A DNA stretch of 64,000 nt from Planktothricoides sp. SR001 (GCF_001276715.1 NZ_LIUQ01000025.1:1-64000), one strand, 5' to 3'; shown: positions 35,922 to 45,221, counted from the first letter of the stretch. Numbers and translations are program-made. The notes: generated from the letters alone by a model not told the origin.

Positions 35922-38570
35922 CTATTCCTCTGCCAAGGTTCCCTCAAATTCTGTCAATGAATCTTCTTCACTTTCTATCTCATCCACCGCATCATCAGTT
36001 AACCCCAGTTCTTTCTTAGCAAATACACGCCTTGCGCGGCGATCGAGAATCTTAATAATATTAGTGCGATCGGCTTTAATCGCCTCAATATCCTCTTTTT
36101 GAATTAACACCATATAATAACGGGATATTTCCATCATCCGATAAGCATACTGGAAAGCATCTCTGGTAAACTCACCCGTGGTGACAATCATTACCACATC
36201 AGCCCCAGTGACAAAAGTCATCCCGACTTCTTTCGCTAACACTTCAACATCAACTCGTTTCGTGTTTTTGCACTGGATTTGCCAGCGGTGATAGACAAAG
36301 CGATCGGATGCTGCTAAAACATCGACTTCCCCTTGCCCTGTTTCATAGTCCCGTTTCCGCCATTTTGTGAAGCGAAGACTGGTCAAACGAATCATCCAAA
36401 TTGCTAACAATTCCAGGGCTTTACCTTTAATATGTTTGTCGGGATGATCTAAATCATTCACCACATCTTCAAAACTTCGATTTAGCTCAGTTTGGGAGAT
36501 TTCTGTCAGTGCGGCGATCGCCTCTAAGAGTTGAGACAATAATTCACGTTGCGCTTTTTCCGTCAGTTTAACCAGATTAGGTTTAGCCCCACGTCCTCCG
36601 GTAGTTTTTTCCGTTGAAATCAACCCAAATTCTACTAAGGGTTGAATAATATCCTTAACAAAGGACTTAGAGGGAAATCTGACTTTATAAACACTCACCG
36701 CATAGTTAGCAATGTCATTCCATTTAGTGAGTTCTGTAATGCTCATCTGGAGCATGGCTAAAAGAAAATACTTTTGCTCTGAGGTCAGAGTATAAATATC
36801 GTCAATATAATCTTTATCAAGTTCTAAAATATCATAGACTCGATCCCAGTTAATCTCGTAAGTTTTCTCAAATACTCCTGCCTTTTCTAGCCATTGTCGC
36901 ATGGTGCTAACATAAATAGCGTTGGGGGAGAGAGAATAGCCCATTTCTTCCAGTTCATAACCAATTAAATCTAATTTCGGTCGATCGCCTCTACTATTAA
37001 TCGCTTCCACCGCTTTGAGTAAAGACATTCCGGTTAAGCTAGTTAAAATGTGACGGGCAAAAATTGTCGCTACTTCATCAGCATCAGTTTGATGTTCTAG
37101 GATTTGATTCGCAATATCTGTGAGTTGGTACTGCCAATCATCATCATTAATCGATTCAACTAACTTGTAAGCACGAAGAGAGAGAAATGTATTCATTGCC
37201 AGTTTGCTACGATTTTCTCCTTTTTGTAAATCATTTTGGTTGGAGTGGCTGGAATAATAACCCTTGGCAATTTCATCCTGTAGAACCCGGCGATCGGGTT
37301 GATTTGCTTTACATAGTTGCATCAGTTCAGGTAAATGCATCGTTTTGGGTTCAAACTGATGACCATAGGTGAATTTAAGTTTTTGTTCTGGCATATCGTT
37401 ACTTGGTGATTGAAATAAGTCTAATTGAATATGACTATTTTTATCATCTATTGTAGATGATTTTTCCCGATAATCAGGAGCTAAATCCAGCGCTTTAGTT
37501 TTGAGATATTTTCGGTCTTTTAATGGAGTAACTACTAGGGGCGCATCGGCTTCAAATCTAAATTGTGATGCTTTAATATAATTCTCATCTAATTCAAAGG
37601 CTAACCAACGGCGATCGAGGGTTTCGGCGACTCTTCCGGTCATATTTGAACCGGCAAACGGATCGAGGACTAAATCACCGGGTTCCGTACAAAGTGCGAT
37701 CGCAAATTCCGGTAATGCTTGGGGAAATCTCGCCGGATGAGGTTTAATTCCGGCTTCCTTGCAGCGTCGCTGATAGTAGTCATTAGATGCGGTGTTAGAA
37801 GCGGCAATCACATTCACGGGCTGGGCTAAATCATGGTCTAAAATCCAATTAAATTCGCCCAATACTGGTTGACCAATAAATGTGCCTGCACTAGACGCAG
37901 TATCGGCGATAATGTTGGGAGGAATCGCCCCACCGCGATCGGTCTGAAACTTAGTAGAAATATCATGTCCAGAGGGGCGTAGTTTAGCTTCATAACCATT
38001 TTTTAACAGGTTTTTCATCGCCTCACTGTAAGGGCGTAAAACTCGCTTATTATTGGCTTTAGGGTGGGGATCTTTTGATAACCACCAAACCGTATTTACA
38101 GCATCTTTCACCCGCTCTCGTCGCACTGTCACCCATTCTGCCGGGGTCGGAAGTTTGGCGGGATTATACCAGAAAATTTCTTGAGCCAGGAAAAACCCTA
38201 AACCGCCTTTTGATTTAGGTTGACAAAGCTCGATGACTAACTCAAAATGATAGAGCGATCGCACCGGAAAACCTTTCAGCCAAGTGCCACCAATATCGAT
38301 AAATAGCGACCCTTGAGGCTTAAGAATCCGATAGAATTCACGGGCAAATGTCTTGAACCATTCAACATATTGATGAGCATCTACATTGCCATATTCTTTC
38401 TTTCTTACCAGGGCGAAAGGTGGGGAAGTGCAAATTAAATCGACACTTTCATCGGGCAATTCTGCCATCAGTTCTAAACTATTGCCCAAGTAGGCTGAAC
38501 CTAGCTGAGTGCTGTAGTAGGGCTCACGGCTAATTTTGTTGGCGATATCAAATTGAGACACAATGGACAC
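35922..38570 (-). CDS. Fused DNA methyltransferase and Mrr-like nuclease
   Basis: The product is 882 aa. The N-terminal methyltransferase has motif order IV then I, a beta-class layout: TSPPF (48-52) and later LDPFAGSNMTGRVAE (about 299-313) with RRWLAFELDENY. This suits an N4-cytosine or N6-adenine enzyme. Residues about 440-690 are helical and winged-helix-like. The C-terminus (about 700-840) reads as an Mrr_cat-type PD-(D/E)xK domain: KALELLAIWMI, GQGEVDVLA, then WQIQCKN, so E-V-D and Q-x-K are present. It thus combines modification and probable cleavage in one chain. It is third in a minus-strand run after the DUF262 and HEPN genes, 87 bp from the latter. An acidic tail ends the protein. 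Confidence 0.8.
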   Translation of the reverse strand: MSIVSQFDIANKISREPYYSTQLGSAYLGNSLELMAELPDESVDLICTSPPFALVRKKEYGNVDAHQYVEWFKTFAREFYRILKPQGSLFIDIGGTWLKGFPVRSLYHFELVIELCQPKSKGGLGFFLAQEIFWYNPAKLPTPAEWVTVRRERVKDAVNTVWWLSKDPHPKANNKRVLRPYSEAMKNLLKNGYEAKLRPSGHDISTKFQTDRGGAIPPNIIADTASSAGTFIGQPVLGEFNWILDHDLAQPVNVIAASNTASNDYYQRRCKEAGIKPHPARFPQALPEFAIALCTEPGDLVLDPFAGSNMTGRVAETLDRRWLAFELDENYIKASQFRFEADAPLVVTPLKDRKYLKTKALDLAPDYREKSSTIDDKNSHIQLDLFQSPSNDMPEQKLKFTYGHQFEPKTMHLPELMQLCKANQPDRRVLQDEIAKGYYSSHSNQNDLQKGENRSKLAMNTFLSLRAYKLVESINDDDWQYQLTDIANQILEHQTDADEVATIFARHILTSLTGMSLLKAVEAINSRGDRPKLDLIGYELEEMGYSLSPNAIYVSTMRQWLEKAGVFEKTYEINWDRVYDILELDKDYIDDIYTLTSEQKYFLLAMLQMSITELTKWNDIANYAVSVYKVRFPSKSFVKDIIQPLVEFGLISTEKTTGGRGAKPNLVKLTEKAQRELLSQLLEAIAALTEISQTELNRSFEDVVNDLDHPDKHIKGKALELLAIWMIRLTSLRFTKWRKRDYETGQGEVDVLAASDRFVYHRWQIQCKNTKRVDVEVLAKEVGMTFVTGADVVMIVTTGEFTRDAFQYAYRMMEISRYYMVLIQKEDIEAIKADRTNIIKILDRRARRVFAKKELGLTDDAVDEIESEEDSLTEFEGTLAEE

Positions 38571-38657
38571 GATTTTGCTTTCCTCTTTGCTTTATAATAC
38601 CGATTTAATTTTTATTTTTCTTAGGCTGCTGATATTTACAGATTGAGAAACTTAAGA

Positions 38658-39305
38658 TTACTTGCGCTTAAATCTTTCTGAAATCGCCGCATTTTCTATT
38701 TGGTTCTTAAACAAATCCAGCAGATTGATAATTTCTTGGTGTAACTCTATATACTCATTCCTATCAACCCCCGAATACTCCCCGTGAGCAATTTCGTTTC
38801 TGGTTTTTAACAGCTTTTCATCGATTAAATTAGATTTCGTCTTGTACTCGGAAAAGTCTATCCCCAGAATATCAGTGATGTCTTTCAAAATGTCTGAGTT
38901 TAGATTCGATGCAGTAGATATTGGATCTTTAGGTAAATTACATCGTTGATTTAATTCTGAAATAAAAAAATCACAAACGGGTATATACAAAGATGCTTTA
39001 TTGGTTTCTTTTGCCTCCTTCAGTTTTTCTTTCATGGCCAAAGCTAAAAAATTAGTAGAAATATCCTGGTAGGTAAGCTTTTTTAGCCGAACATATTCTA
39101 CATAAGCGTTAGCCGCTAATTTTACGAAACCTTCCCAATGGGAATAAAGGATACATACCGCACTTCTCACTAATACCTTATGTCTTTGGTCGGAAACATC
39201 TTTTTTCGCTTCTACTAAAGATTTAATTTCGGCCAGTTCTCTTTTTCGCCAAGCCAAGTCTTGAGCTAGTTTATCGCTTAAGTTTTCAAGAGTTCGGATG
39301 CTCAT
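38658..39305 (-). CDS. HEPN nuclease of MAE_28990/MAE_18760 type
   Basis: The 215-aa all-helical protein contains the HEPN hallmark RNEIAHG (R-x4-H, about residue 168) and the family segment VRSAVCILYSHWEGFVKLAANAYVEYV (shown here as SHWEGFVKLAA near residue 55). MAE_28990-type HEPN proteins are predicted RNases in toxin-antitoxin and abortive-infection contexts. They are often next to DUF262 genes, as here. Its ATG overlaps the DUF262 stop by 4 bp (39302-39305), so the two are translationally coupled. Complete length. RNase action is inferred from the intact R-x4-H motif. Confidence 0.8.
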   Translation of the reverse strand: MSIRTLENLSDKLAQDLAWRKRELAEIKSLVEAKKDVSDQRHKVLVRSAVCILYSHWEGFVKLAANAYVEYVRLKKLTYQDISTNFLALAMKEKLKEAKETNKASLYIPVCDFFISELNQRCNLPKDPISTASNLNSDILKDITDILGIDFSEYKTKSNLIDEKLLKTRNEIAHGEYSGVDRNEYIELHQEIINLLDLFKNQIENAAISERFKRK

Positions 39306-40408
39306 GGAGCAAATACCTCTCTACCAAGCTGAATCAGATAGGGTAAGCGTCTTGCCGCATTTACTCCAGCCCCCGACCATTTTTTATAGGTTGGATGTGA
39401 CCAAATAGTTTTAATTTGATTGGGTATTTTATCCGCTGAAATTGGATTTTGGTAGTGGAATCCAATTCCTAGTGCTACTACTTCATAAACAGATAATAGA
39501 AACCCTCCAAGAAATCTATCATCCTCCGCTCTATATCGCTTGAAGCTATTATCTCCCATTGCTTCATTAAGAATATTAAATGTTACATCAAACGCTTTTT
39601 CTATACGACGGTAGTCTAAATCTTCTTGAAGAGCCATTTGGCGTATGCCAACTGTTAAAAACTCGCTAACATCACCCTTTAACTCTTGAATACTTGCATC
39701 ATCTCGCTCGTATAGAAGAATAAAACGCGATACTAATTCCATATCATACTGTTCTTCATACAGGCGATCGCTCAAAGCAATACAGTTTTTAAAAGACTCT
39801 CTATCTGCCAATGAACGCATCAATTTATATAAATCCTTATTCAACATTAAAACAATGCAATTTCTCACTTCTTGGGGTGTAGCGATCGAACCGCCTGTAT
39901 TGAGTCGCTGAAATAGCTCATATTTAATCATTTTATCGCTTTCTTTTACCACGATATTCAAGGCGATTTTAGCTCGCTTGATTAATAGGCGTTGAAATTG
40001 AGTTAAAGAGTTGTGTTCATCATTGGGGTCATTCCACTTTTTACCTTTCAATGAAGGTAAGTATGTGGTTGCTTCTAAAGCAACAAAAGGTTGATATTCA
40101 TCTGTAACATTTTGGTTCAAAATACCGACAAATTCATAAATTGTTGAGAGTCTTTGTAACCCGTCAACTACATCCCAAATACCATCATCTCTTTGACTGA
40201 CAAAAATTGGGGGAATTGGGATGCCTAAAAGGATTGATTCGATAAAAGTTGATTTTTGATGATTTGACCAACGGAAAAACCTTTGAAAATCTGGGTGAAT
40301 ATCGATTTCACCGTCTTTATAAAGGCTGATCAACTCGCCAATAGACATTGAGTAACTATCTGTCTTAATTTCTTGTCTGATTTTGTCAATTTCTTCTTGT
40401 AGTGACAT
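39302..40408 (-). CDS. DUF262 domain protein (GmrSD/ParB-like)
   Basis: From MSLQEEIDK at 40408 the protein has 368 aa. The open frame reaches 40480, but the first 24 residues look like untranslated leader, and TAGGAAA upstream of 40408 offers a ribosome-binding site. The DUF262 pattern is clear: MSIGELISLYKDGEIDIHPDFQR, then WSNHQKSTFIESILLGIPIP, then VVDGLQRLSTIYEF. The usual D-G-Q-Q-R is DGLQR here. DUF262 is related to ParB-like NTPase/nuclease domains and forms the N-part of GmrSD type IV restriction enzymes. No DUF1524 HNH part is visible at the C-terminus. First gene of the three-gene minus-strand operon. Confidence 0.83.
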   Translation of the reverse strand: MSLQEEIDKIRQEIKTDSYSMSIGELISLYKDGEIDIHPDFQRFFRWSNHQKSTFIESILLGIPIPPIFVSQRDDGIWDVVDGLQRLSTIYEFVGILNQNVTDEYQPFVALEATTYLPSLKGKKWNDPNDEHNSLTQFQRLLIKRAKIALNIVVKESDKMIKYELFQRLNTGGSIATPQEVRNCIVLMLNKDLYKLMRSLADRESFKNCIALSDRLYEEQYDMELVSRFILLYERDDASIQELKGDVSEFLTVGIRQMALQEDLDYRRIEKAFDVTFNILNEAMGDNSFKRYRAEDDRFLGGFLLSVYEVVALGIGFHYQNPISADKIPNQIKTIWSHPTYKKWSGAGVNAARRLPYLIQLGREVFAP

Positions 40409-40726
40409 AATTGCAAATTTCCTAAGTGTTATCGTGTAACGTTTTCTGGGCAGAAGGCTAACCTTTAAATAGGATATCACGAATTGTCAGTGTGGCAACA
40501 GCCAGGGAGTCGAAAGCGTTTCTTTCTGCGCGATCGCCCCTTGTTAATTCAGCGGATGAAATAAATTAAGCGGCTTTTTTCAACTCATCAATCCTATGAA
40601 AAGGCCATGTTGAGCCATATTGTCTCTAGAATCGCGATCGCCCTAACTCTGGCATAAAAATTTAAAATTAAGTCCATCATTTTGTCCTTAATGATATAAA
40701 TAAATATAGTCGTGATTACTAAGACA
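40409..40726. promoter_or_regulatory. Shared divergent promoter region of the two defence operons
   Basis: About 318 bp separate the DUF262 start (minus) from the HEPN-like start (plus). It is AT-rich at both ends, with ATGATATAAATAAATATAG (40691-40709) as a plausible -10 zone for the plus operon. It also holds a 19-codon minus-strand coding remnant (40566-40622, ending FHRIDELKKAA) and two HIP1 sites. No clear operator palindrome is seen. Confidence 0.5.
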
Positions 40727-41158
40727 ATGCAAGAGTCCTATTCCAACTCAGCCGGGAGGCATCTGATTGATGCCAAAATTCTCTTAGAAAACCAACGCTG
40801 GGACAACGCCGTTTACCTCGCGGGCTATGTGGTAGAATGTTCCTTTAAACTGCTGGTAGAGCAATATTTTAAGCATGATAAAAACGCCGTCAAGAAGTAT
40901 GGACATGACCTCAATGAACTTGAGGGAAGGGCAATGGAAAGGTTGCGGGTTCTCTATCCCATTTTAGATCGACAACTTCCATCTGCAACAATCATTGATA
41001 CTGTTTTAGCTCAGGATCACCCTGAAAGAAGATATGCCAAGTCTCCGCTTTGGACTGAAGAACAAGCAAAGTTAGCGGTTGAAGCTGCCGAAGCAATTTA
41101 CCGGAAAATCATCCCAAACTTAGTGCTAAATGGCTCAATTTATAGTAAGGATATTTAA
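40727..41158 (+). CDS. HEPN-like domain protein
   Basis: The 143-aa helical protein has NSAGRHLIDAKILLENQRWDN, then AVYLAGYVVECSFKLLVEQYF, then YGHDLNELEGRA, the layout of HEPN domains. The R-x4-6-H ribonuclease motif is not evident, only GHDL near residue 66. It may be a non-catalytic, regulatory or antitoxin-like member. A GTG at 40712 (MITKT) is an alternative start. It ends 3 bp before the KGGVGR ATPase gene, which is strong evidence for one operon. Function unknown. Confidence 0.7.
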   Translation: MQESYSNSAGRHLIDAKILLENQRWDNAVYLAGYVVECSFKLLVEQYFKHDKNAVKKYGHDLNELEGRAMERLRVLYPILDRQLPSATIIDTVLAQDHPERRYAKSPLWTEEQAKLAVEAAEAIYRKIIPNLVLNGSIYSKDI

Positions 41159-41161
41159 TCC

Positions 41162-42538
41162 ATGACGATCGCTTTTGGTCAAACATTAAAGAAAGTAAAG
41201 GAATGCTTTCAGGAACCAAGTATTTTATCTGAACTTGTACCTACGCTTGAGTCTGTCACCATTATTCGTGATGTGAATGGCAAAATTCGCCTGTTTCTTG
41301 ATTTATCAGAAGGACAAACACCAGAAGCCGTTAATACAAGTCACCTGGATCGGCTTCTTTCTCAAAACCTTGGGCTTTATTATGGTAATGATATTTGGTT
41401 GCCTACCGGAGAAAAAGATGCTTATAAAGCTTTAATTGATACGATTAAAGCCGAAAGGGAACCGGCATCTTGGGATGATGAATCAGAGACACTTCGCTGG
41501 TATATTCTTGAGCGTCATATTGCCAAACAAGCATGGACAAATAAAAACGTCGGTCAACCACCTTGGAAACCAGAATTAATCTATCAAAAATATAAGCCTG
41601 CCATCATATCTTTTTTCTCTTTTAAAGGCGGTGTGGGGCGAACAAGTACCCTGGTTGCAACCGCATTGACTTTAGCTAATAATGGTCATCGAGTGGCGAT
41701 TGTCGATCTGGATTTAGAAGCACCGGGTTTGGCCACAATTTTTTTACCTGATGAGTCTCATAATTTTGGGGTGATTGATTATTTACTGGAAAAAAAGGTG
41801 CAAGGAAAGAATTGGAAACTTCGCCCTCAATTGATCAATATTAGCGATCGCACTTTGCTCGGAGATGAGGGCGAAACCATCCAATTACTTCCCGCAGGAA
41901 CCGTCGATCGCGATTACTTAGAAAAATTAGCCCGGTTGGACTTTCAGAACCTTGTCGATGGTGAGATCGGCAGGACAATGGGAGATATGTTAAAAGAATT
42001 AGAAAGTGCCGCCAAACCTTTAGATTTTATTCTGATGGATGCACGGGCTGGTTTTCACGATATTGGTGGCTTGGCGATCGCGAATCTTTCCCATGCAGCA
42101 GTTATTTTTAGCACGAAATCCCGTCAAAGTTGGGCGGGTTTAACCCATGTGATTCGCCATTTAGCCAGCCCTGGAGTTGATGACCGTTTGCCGTTGATTC
42201 TCGTACATTCAATGGCACCAGGATTAGGAATAACGGGCAGAGAACAAGAGTTAACCGAATTTCGAGAACAAGCCTACACCATTTTTCAAAATAACTATTA
42301 TTCTGAAAATGAAACTGTCCCTAACGCCAACGATCCCGATGCGCCATTTAATCCTTTTGTTGTACCATATCAGGATATCCTCCGAGGAGACATTGCTCTA
42401 TTTAGCCGAAACTCAAGCCCAGAAGAGTTAAATCGATTGTCAGATATTGTCAGAATCATGACTGATTATCCTTATCAGAATATTGCCGAAAAATTATGTT
42501 TAATTTTTGGGCGTGAATTAAACCAAGTTAATCAATGA
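41162..42538 (+). CDS. KGGVGR-motif ParA/MinD-like ATPase
   Basis: The product is 458 aa. Residues 1-140 form a separate N-terminal alpha/beta domain without recognised family. The ATPase begins ISFFSFKGGVGRTST (about 151-165), a deviant Walker A in which the usual KGGVGKT has R for the second K. Next come VAIVDLDLEAPGLATIF and DFILMDARAGFHDIGG. The missing signature lysine argues for altered hydrolysis or a switch role. Such KGGVGR proteins occur in bacterial conflict operons. It is the middle gene of three, with 3 bp before it and a 4-bp overlap after it. Confidence 0.82.
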   Translation: MTIAFGQTLKKVKECFQEPSILSELVPTLESVTIIRDVNGKIRLFLDLSEGQTPEAVNTSHLDRLLSQNLGLYYGNDIWLPTGEKDAYKALIDTIKAEREPASWDDESETLRWYILERHIAKQAWTNKNVGQPPWKPELIYQKYKPAIISFFSFKGGVGRTSTLVATALTLANNGHRVAIVDLDLEAPGLATIFLPDESHNFGVIDYLLEKKVQGKNWKLRPQLINISDRTLLGDEGETIQLLPAGTVDRDYLEKLARLDFQNLVDGEIGRTMGDMLKELESAAKPLDFILMDARAGFHDIGGLAIANLSHAAVIFSTKSRQSWAGLTHVIRHLASPGVDDRLPLILVHSMAPGLGITGREQELTEFREQAYTIFQNNYYSENETVPNANDPDAPFNPFVVPYQDILRGDIALFSRNSSPEELNRLSDIVRIMTDYPYQNIAEKLCLIFGRELNQVNQ

Positions 42539-44055
42539 AAACCATGAGTGAATTTAATCGACAAAATTTACTGGAATTAATTAGTAAAATTGCCCCTTCA
42601 GGGGGATCCGCTGAGGGCGAAAGCTATAAGGAGGAGGAATTCTTAAAAAACTTTTTGCCGATTGCCGATTATCGCAGGGCGCTAGAACCTAATATATTAT
42701 TAATCCAAGGAGGGCGGGGCGTCGGCAAAACAGAATTATTCCGTTTACTAGCTATTCCTTCAGGACGGGAAGCTTTGGTGGAAAGCTTGAACATTAGAGC
42801 ATTACCTCCTTTAAGCCAAACAACATGGATCGCTGGCTTTGGGCGGACTCGCAAAGCAGAAAAGCGCTTTCCGACACCAGACATTGTTGAGTCTCTTATG
42901 CAAAATGCTACAAACATTGAATGGCGCAGTTTCTGGATTGGGTTAATGTTAGGTGTCATCCTACAGCAAGAAGACTGTAAGCTAAAAGATTTTATTTTTG
43001 CCGAAATTGATCCAGAGATCGCTTTCATCGCCAATAATCTAAAAGAAAAATTGTCCCTTTTATCCGATTGGCTGCCCTTGGTGAATGAACATCTGGAAAA
43101 ATTTAATGATGTATTAGATAAATTAGATGAAAAATTAATCGAAACCGATAATTGGTTATTTGTTAATTATGACGAATTAGATCGGTTAGTCAGTTCTTAT
43201 ACTGCCTTAGCCAGCCCAATTCGTGAACTTTTAGCCTTATGGCTGGATCGATCGCGCCGTTGGGAGAGAATCTGCCCGAAAATATTTTTGCGAACCGATC
43301 TATTTCGAGAAGAATTTTTGAATTTTCCCGATGCTTCTAAACTATCGGGTCATCAAATTCGCTTGGAATGGCAACATTCCTGGCTTTATCAACTTTTAGT
43401 CAAGCGTCTCGCCAATTCTAGTAATGAAATGCGAGCATATTTACAAAACATTCCAGGTTTAATTATTGAACAAACAACTAGCTTGGGATGGACTGCCACA
43501 TCAAACGAAAAATTGTTTGAACAACTGATCGAGATGATGATTGGTAAGTATATGGGAAATGCTCCTAAAAAAGGAATTACTTATCGTTGGATTCCTAATC
43601 ACCTTCAAGATGCTGGTGGTCGAATTGCCCCACGTTCTTTTCTAAAATTATTTGCCTTAGCAGCCAGCAGAAGAATTTCCGGACAATCTGAACAGAACCT
43701 ACCGGAAACCAAACTGTTGCACCCCTCTGATTTACAGGGTGCTTTAATGGATACCTCCGCAGATCGCATTCGGGAATTACAAGAGGAATACCCCTGGTTA
43801 GAATCTCTGAAGACTAGCTTAGTGGGTTTAAATGCTCCGATGCCCAGGGAGACATTTTTAGAAGCCGTACAATCTACTCGATGGAGTGAAAGACCTGAAA
43901 AAAAACCACCGGCTAATAACTCTGAAGAAATATTGAAATATTTACTGCAAATGGGAATTGTTGAAAGTCGTTTTGATGGACGGATTAATATGCCGGAAAT
44001 TTATTTATATGGCTTTCAAGTGAAACGTAAAGGAGGGGTGAAACGGCCAAAGTAA
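42535..44055 (+). CDS. P-loop ATPase, third gene of the KGGVGR operon
   Basis: The 506-aa soluble protein has Walker A GGRGVGKTELF (about 59-69) and a Walker B-like FVNYDELDRLV (about 207-217). Two further recognisable points are ICPKIFLRTDLF and GGRIAPRSFLKLFALAASRR, as in STAND/AAA-type regulators. No effector domain is recognised; the C-terminal 130 residues are helical with a small winged-helix-like end (ILKYLLQMGIVESRFDGRINMPE). The start ATG overlaps the previous stop (ATGA). M4 is an alternative. Together with the ATPase before it, it suggests a two-ATPase sensing complex with the HEPN-like protein. Confidence 0.7.
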   Translation: MKTMSEFNRQNLLELISKIAPSGGSAEGESYKEEEFLKNFLPIADYRRALEPNILLIQGGRGVGKTELFRLLAIPSGREALVESLNIRALPPLSQTTWIAGFGRTRKAEKRFPTPDIVESLMQNATNIEWRSFWIGLMLGVILQQEDCKLKDFIFAEIDPEIAFIANNLKEKLSLLSDWLPLVNEHLEKFNDVLDKLDEKLIETDNWLFVNYDELDRLVSSYTALASPIRELLALWLDRSRRWERICPKIFLRTDLFREEFLNFPDASKLSGHQIRLEWQHSWLYQLLVKRLANSSNEMRAYLQNIPGLIIEQTTSLGWTATSNEKLFEQLIEMMIGKYMGNAPKKGITYRWIPNHLQDAGGRIAPRSFLKLFALAASRRISGQSEQNLPETKLLHPSDLQGALMDTSADRIRELQEEYPWLESLKTSLVGLNAPMPRETFLEAVQSTRWSERPEKKPPANNSEEILKYLLQMGIVESRFDGRINMPEIYLYGFQVKRKGGVKRPK

Positions 44056-44126
44056 GCAGAAAAAGTAGAAAAGCGCAATTTAATTGCTTTTTGTGTCTAT
44101 TTTATGCTCGGATGGAAAACCACAAA

Positions 44127-44172
44127 GACACAGAGAACACAAAGATATAAAATATTTTTGTTCTCTCTGTGT
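44127..44172 (+). terminator. Hairpin after the KGGVGR operon
   Basis: CACAGAGAACACAAAG pairs imperfectly with TTTTTGTTCTCTCTGTG within 120 bp of the operon stop. The left arm with ACCACAAAGAC is a repeat related, in inverse orientation, to that near 18083-18120. Confidence 0.4.
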
Positions 44173-44229
44173 GAAATTGGTTAATTTTTTTAGATTTAAA
44201 ACTGGGAAAGCGATCGCCTATAGTTGTCC

Positions 44230-44865
44230 CTATCGTTGTAGTTTTGCCCAAACAAAACCAGACCCTAATCCTTGCAAGCGGGCCATTTTAATCCACAACA
44301 GGGTCATGTGTTCTAGATGCAAACTCATGGCCAGATTTCCCGTGTCCACAGGTTCCCACCCCATTTCTATACAGAGGTTTGCCACTACCTGTTTAGCATC
44401 AGGATCGTTGCCTGCAATTAACATCGCTGGTTTCAAGTCCCCATAACCGGGATAAGTATTATTTTCAAAGTTTTCAAATCCGTAAATGGTGAAGGCTTTT
44501 ACTACTTTGGTATTGGGGACAAGGTTTTGGACAAATTCACCGCCAGATTGTTCATTATTTAGTCCGTGAGTGAAACCAGCGCCAACGGGATTGGTACAAT
44601 CTACTAATATTTTACCGGATAAATTTCCGGATTCTGCCAGGGCGGTTTGATTGGCAGAAAAGGGGGTAGCCAAAAATACTATTTCCGCAGTGGCGAGCGC
44701 CTCGGAAATCGCCGCCACTTGCAAATTAGGATACTTGGCTAAGGCAGCTTTTACCTTGTCGGAATTGCGATCGCGGGCGGCAATTTTCACCGTATGACCT
44801 AATCCTACTAACTGTCCGGCTAAAGCGGATCTTACTTGGCCGATGCCAATAAATGCAATGTTCAT
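44230..44865 (-). CDS. NADP/F420-dependent-type oxidoreductase (FNO family)
   Basis: The 211-aa protein has a Rossmann N-terminus MNIAFIGIGQVRSALAGQL, then KIAARDRN, EIVFLATPF, KILVDCTNPV, NTKVVKAFTIYG, PAMLIAGND and a C-terminal helical end. This is the NADPH:F420 oxidoreductase-like family, which in cyanobacteria lacking F420 acts on unknown substrates. The usual G-x-G-x-x-G reads GIGQVR, so the third glycine is Arg; this may weaken nucleotide binding. Monocistronic. The long AT-rich region upstream (44866-45250) has no other gene. Confidence 0.85.
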   Translation of the reverse strand: MNIAFIGIGQVRSALAGQLVGLGHTVKIAARDRNSDKVKAALAKYPNLQVAAISEALATAEIVFLATPFSANQTALAESGNLSGKILVDCTNPVGAGFTHGLNNEQSGGEFVQNLVPNTKVVKAFTIYGFENFENNTYPGYGDLKPAMLIAGNDPDAKQVVANLCIEMGWEPVDTGNLAMSLHLEHMTLLWIKMARLQGLGSGFVWAKLQR

Positions 44866-45190
44866 GGTATAGCCTGTTTATTTTTTTTAGAGATGTAAAA
44901 ATTCATTGTTCATTCTAGGGTTCATTCCAGGGAGTTAAACGGTAGCAATTCGTCAGGAATCATCTCACATCTAGGCATCAAATGCCCGCAATTTTTACCC
45001 AAACCAACCCAGTAAAATCAATCGATAGCCGCAACAGAGATGAGTAATTCATTAAGCCCGTTACCGGGGATGAATTAACTGAATTTAGACTTAGTTTAGT
45101 ATATAATAAAAATAGTATTTTTTCTTTTTACCAATTTCCTAATTACCAGTGTCCTCAATAATTCTGTATTTTTGAGGCATAGAAACTGAA

Positions 45191-45221
45191 AAACCCGGTT
45201 TTTGACAAAAAAACCGGGTTT
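45191..45221. terminator. AAACCCGGTTTTT hairpin after the LON gene
   Basis: AAACCCGGTTTTT (45191-45203) pairs perfectly with AAAAACCGGGTTT (45209-45221) over a 5-nt loop. It lies 30 bp past the stop of the LON-domain gene and belongs to the same palindrome type found after other genes here. The remaining 44866-45190 stretch is AT-rich with nothing recognised. Confidence 0.6.

Noticed and set aside
40409-40480. N-terminal extension of the DUF262 protein
   Set aside because: Basic, non-family residues; MSLQEEIDK with TAGGAAA upstream is the better start.
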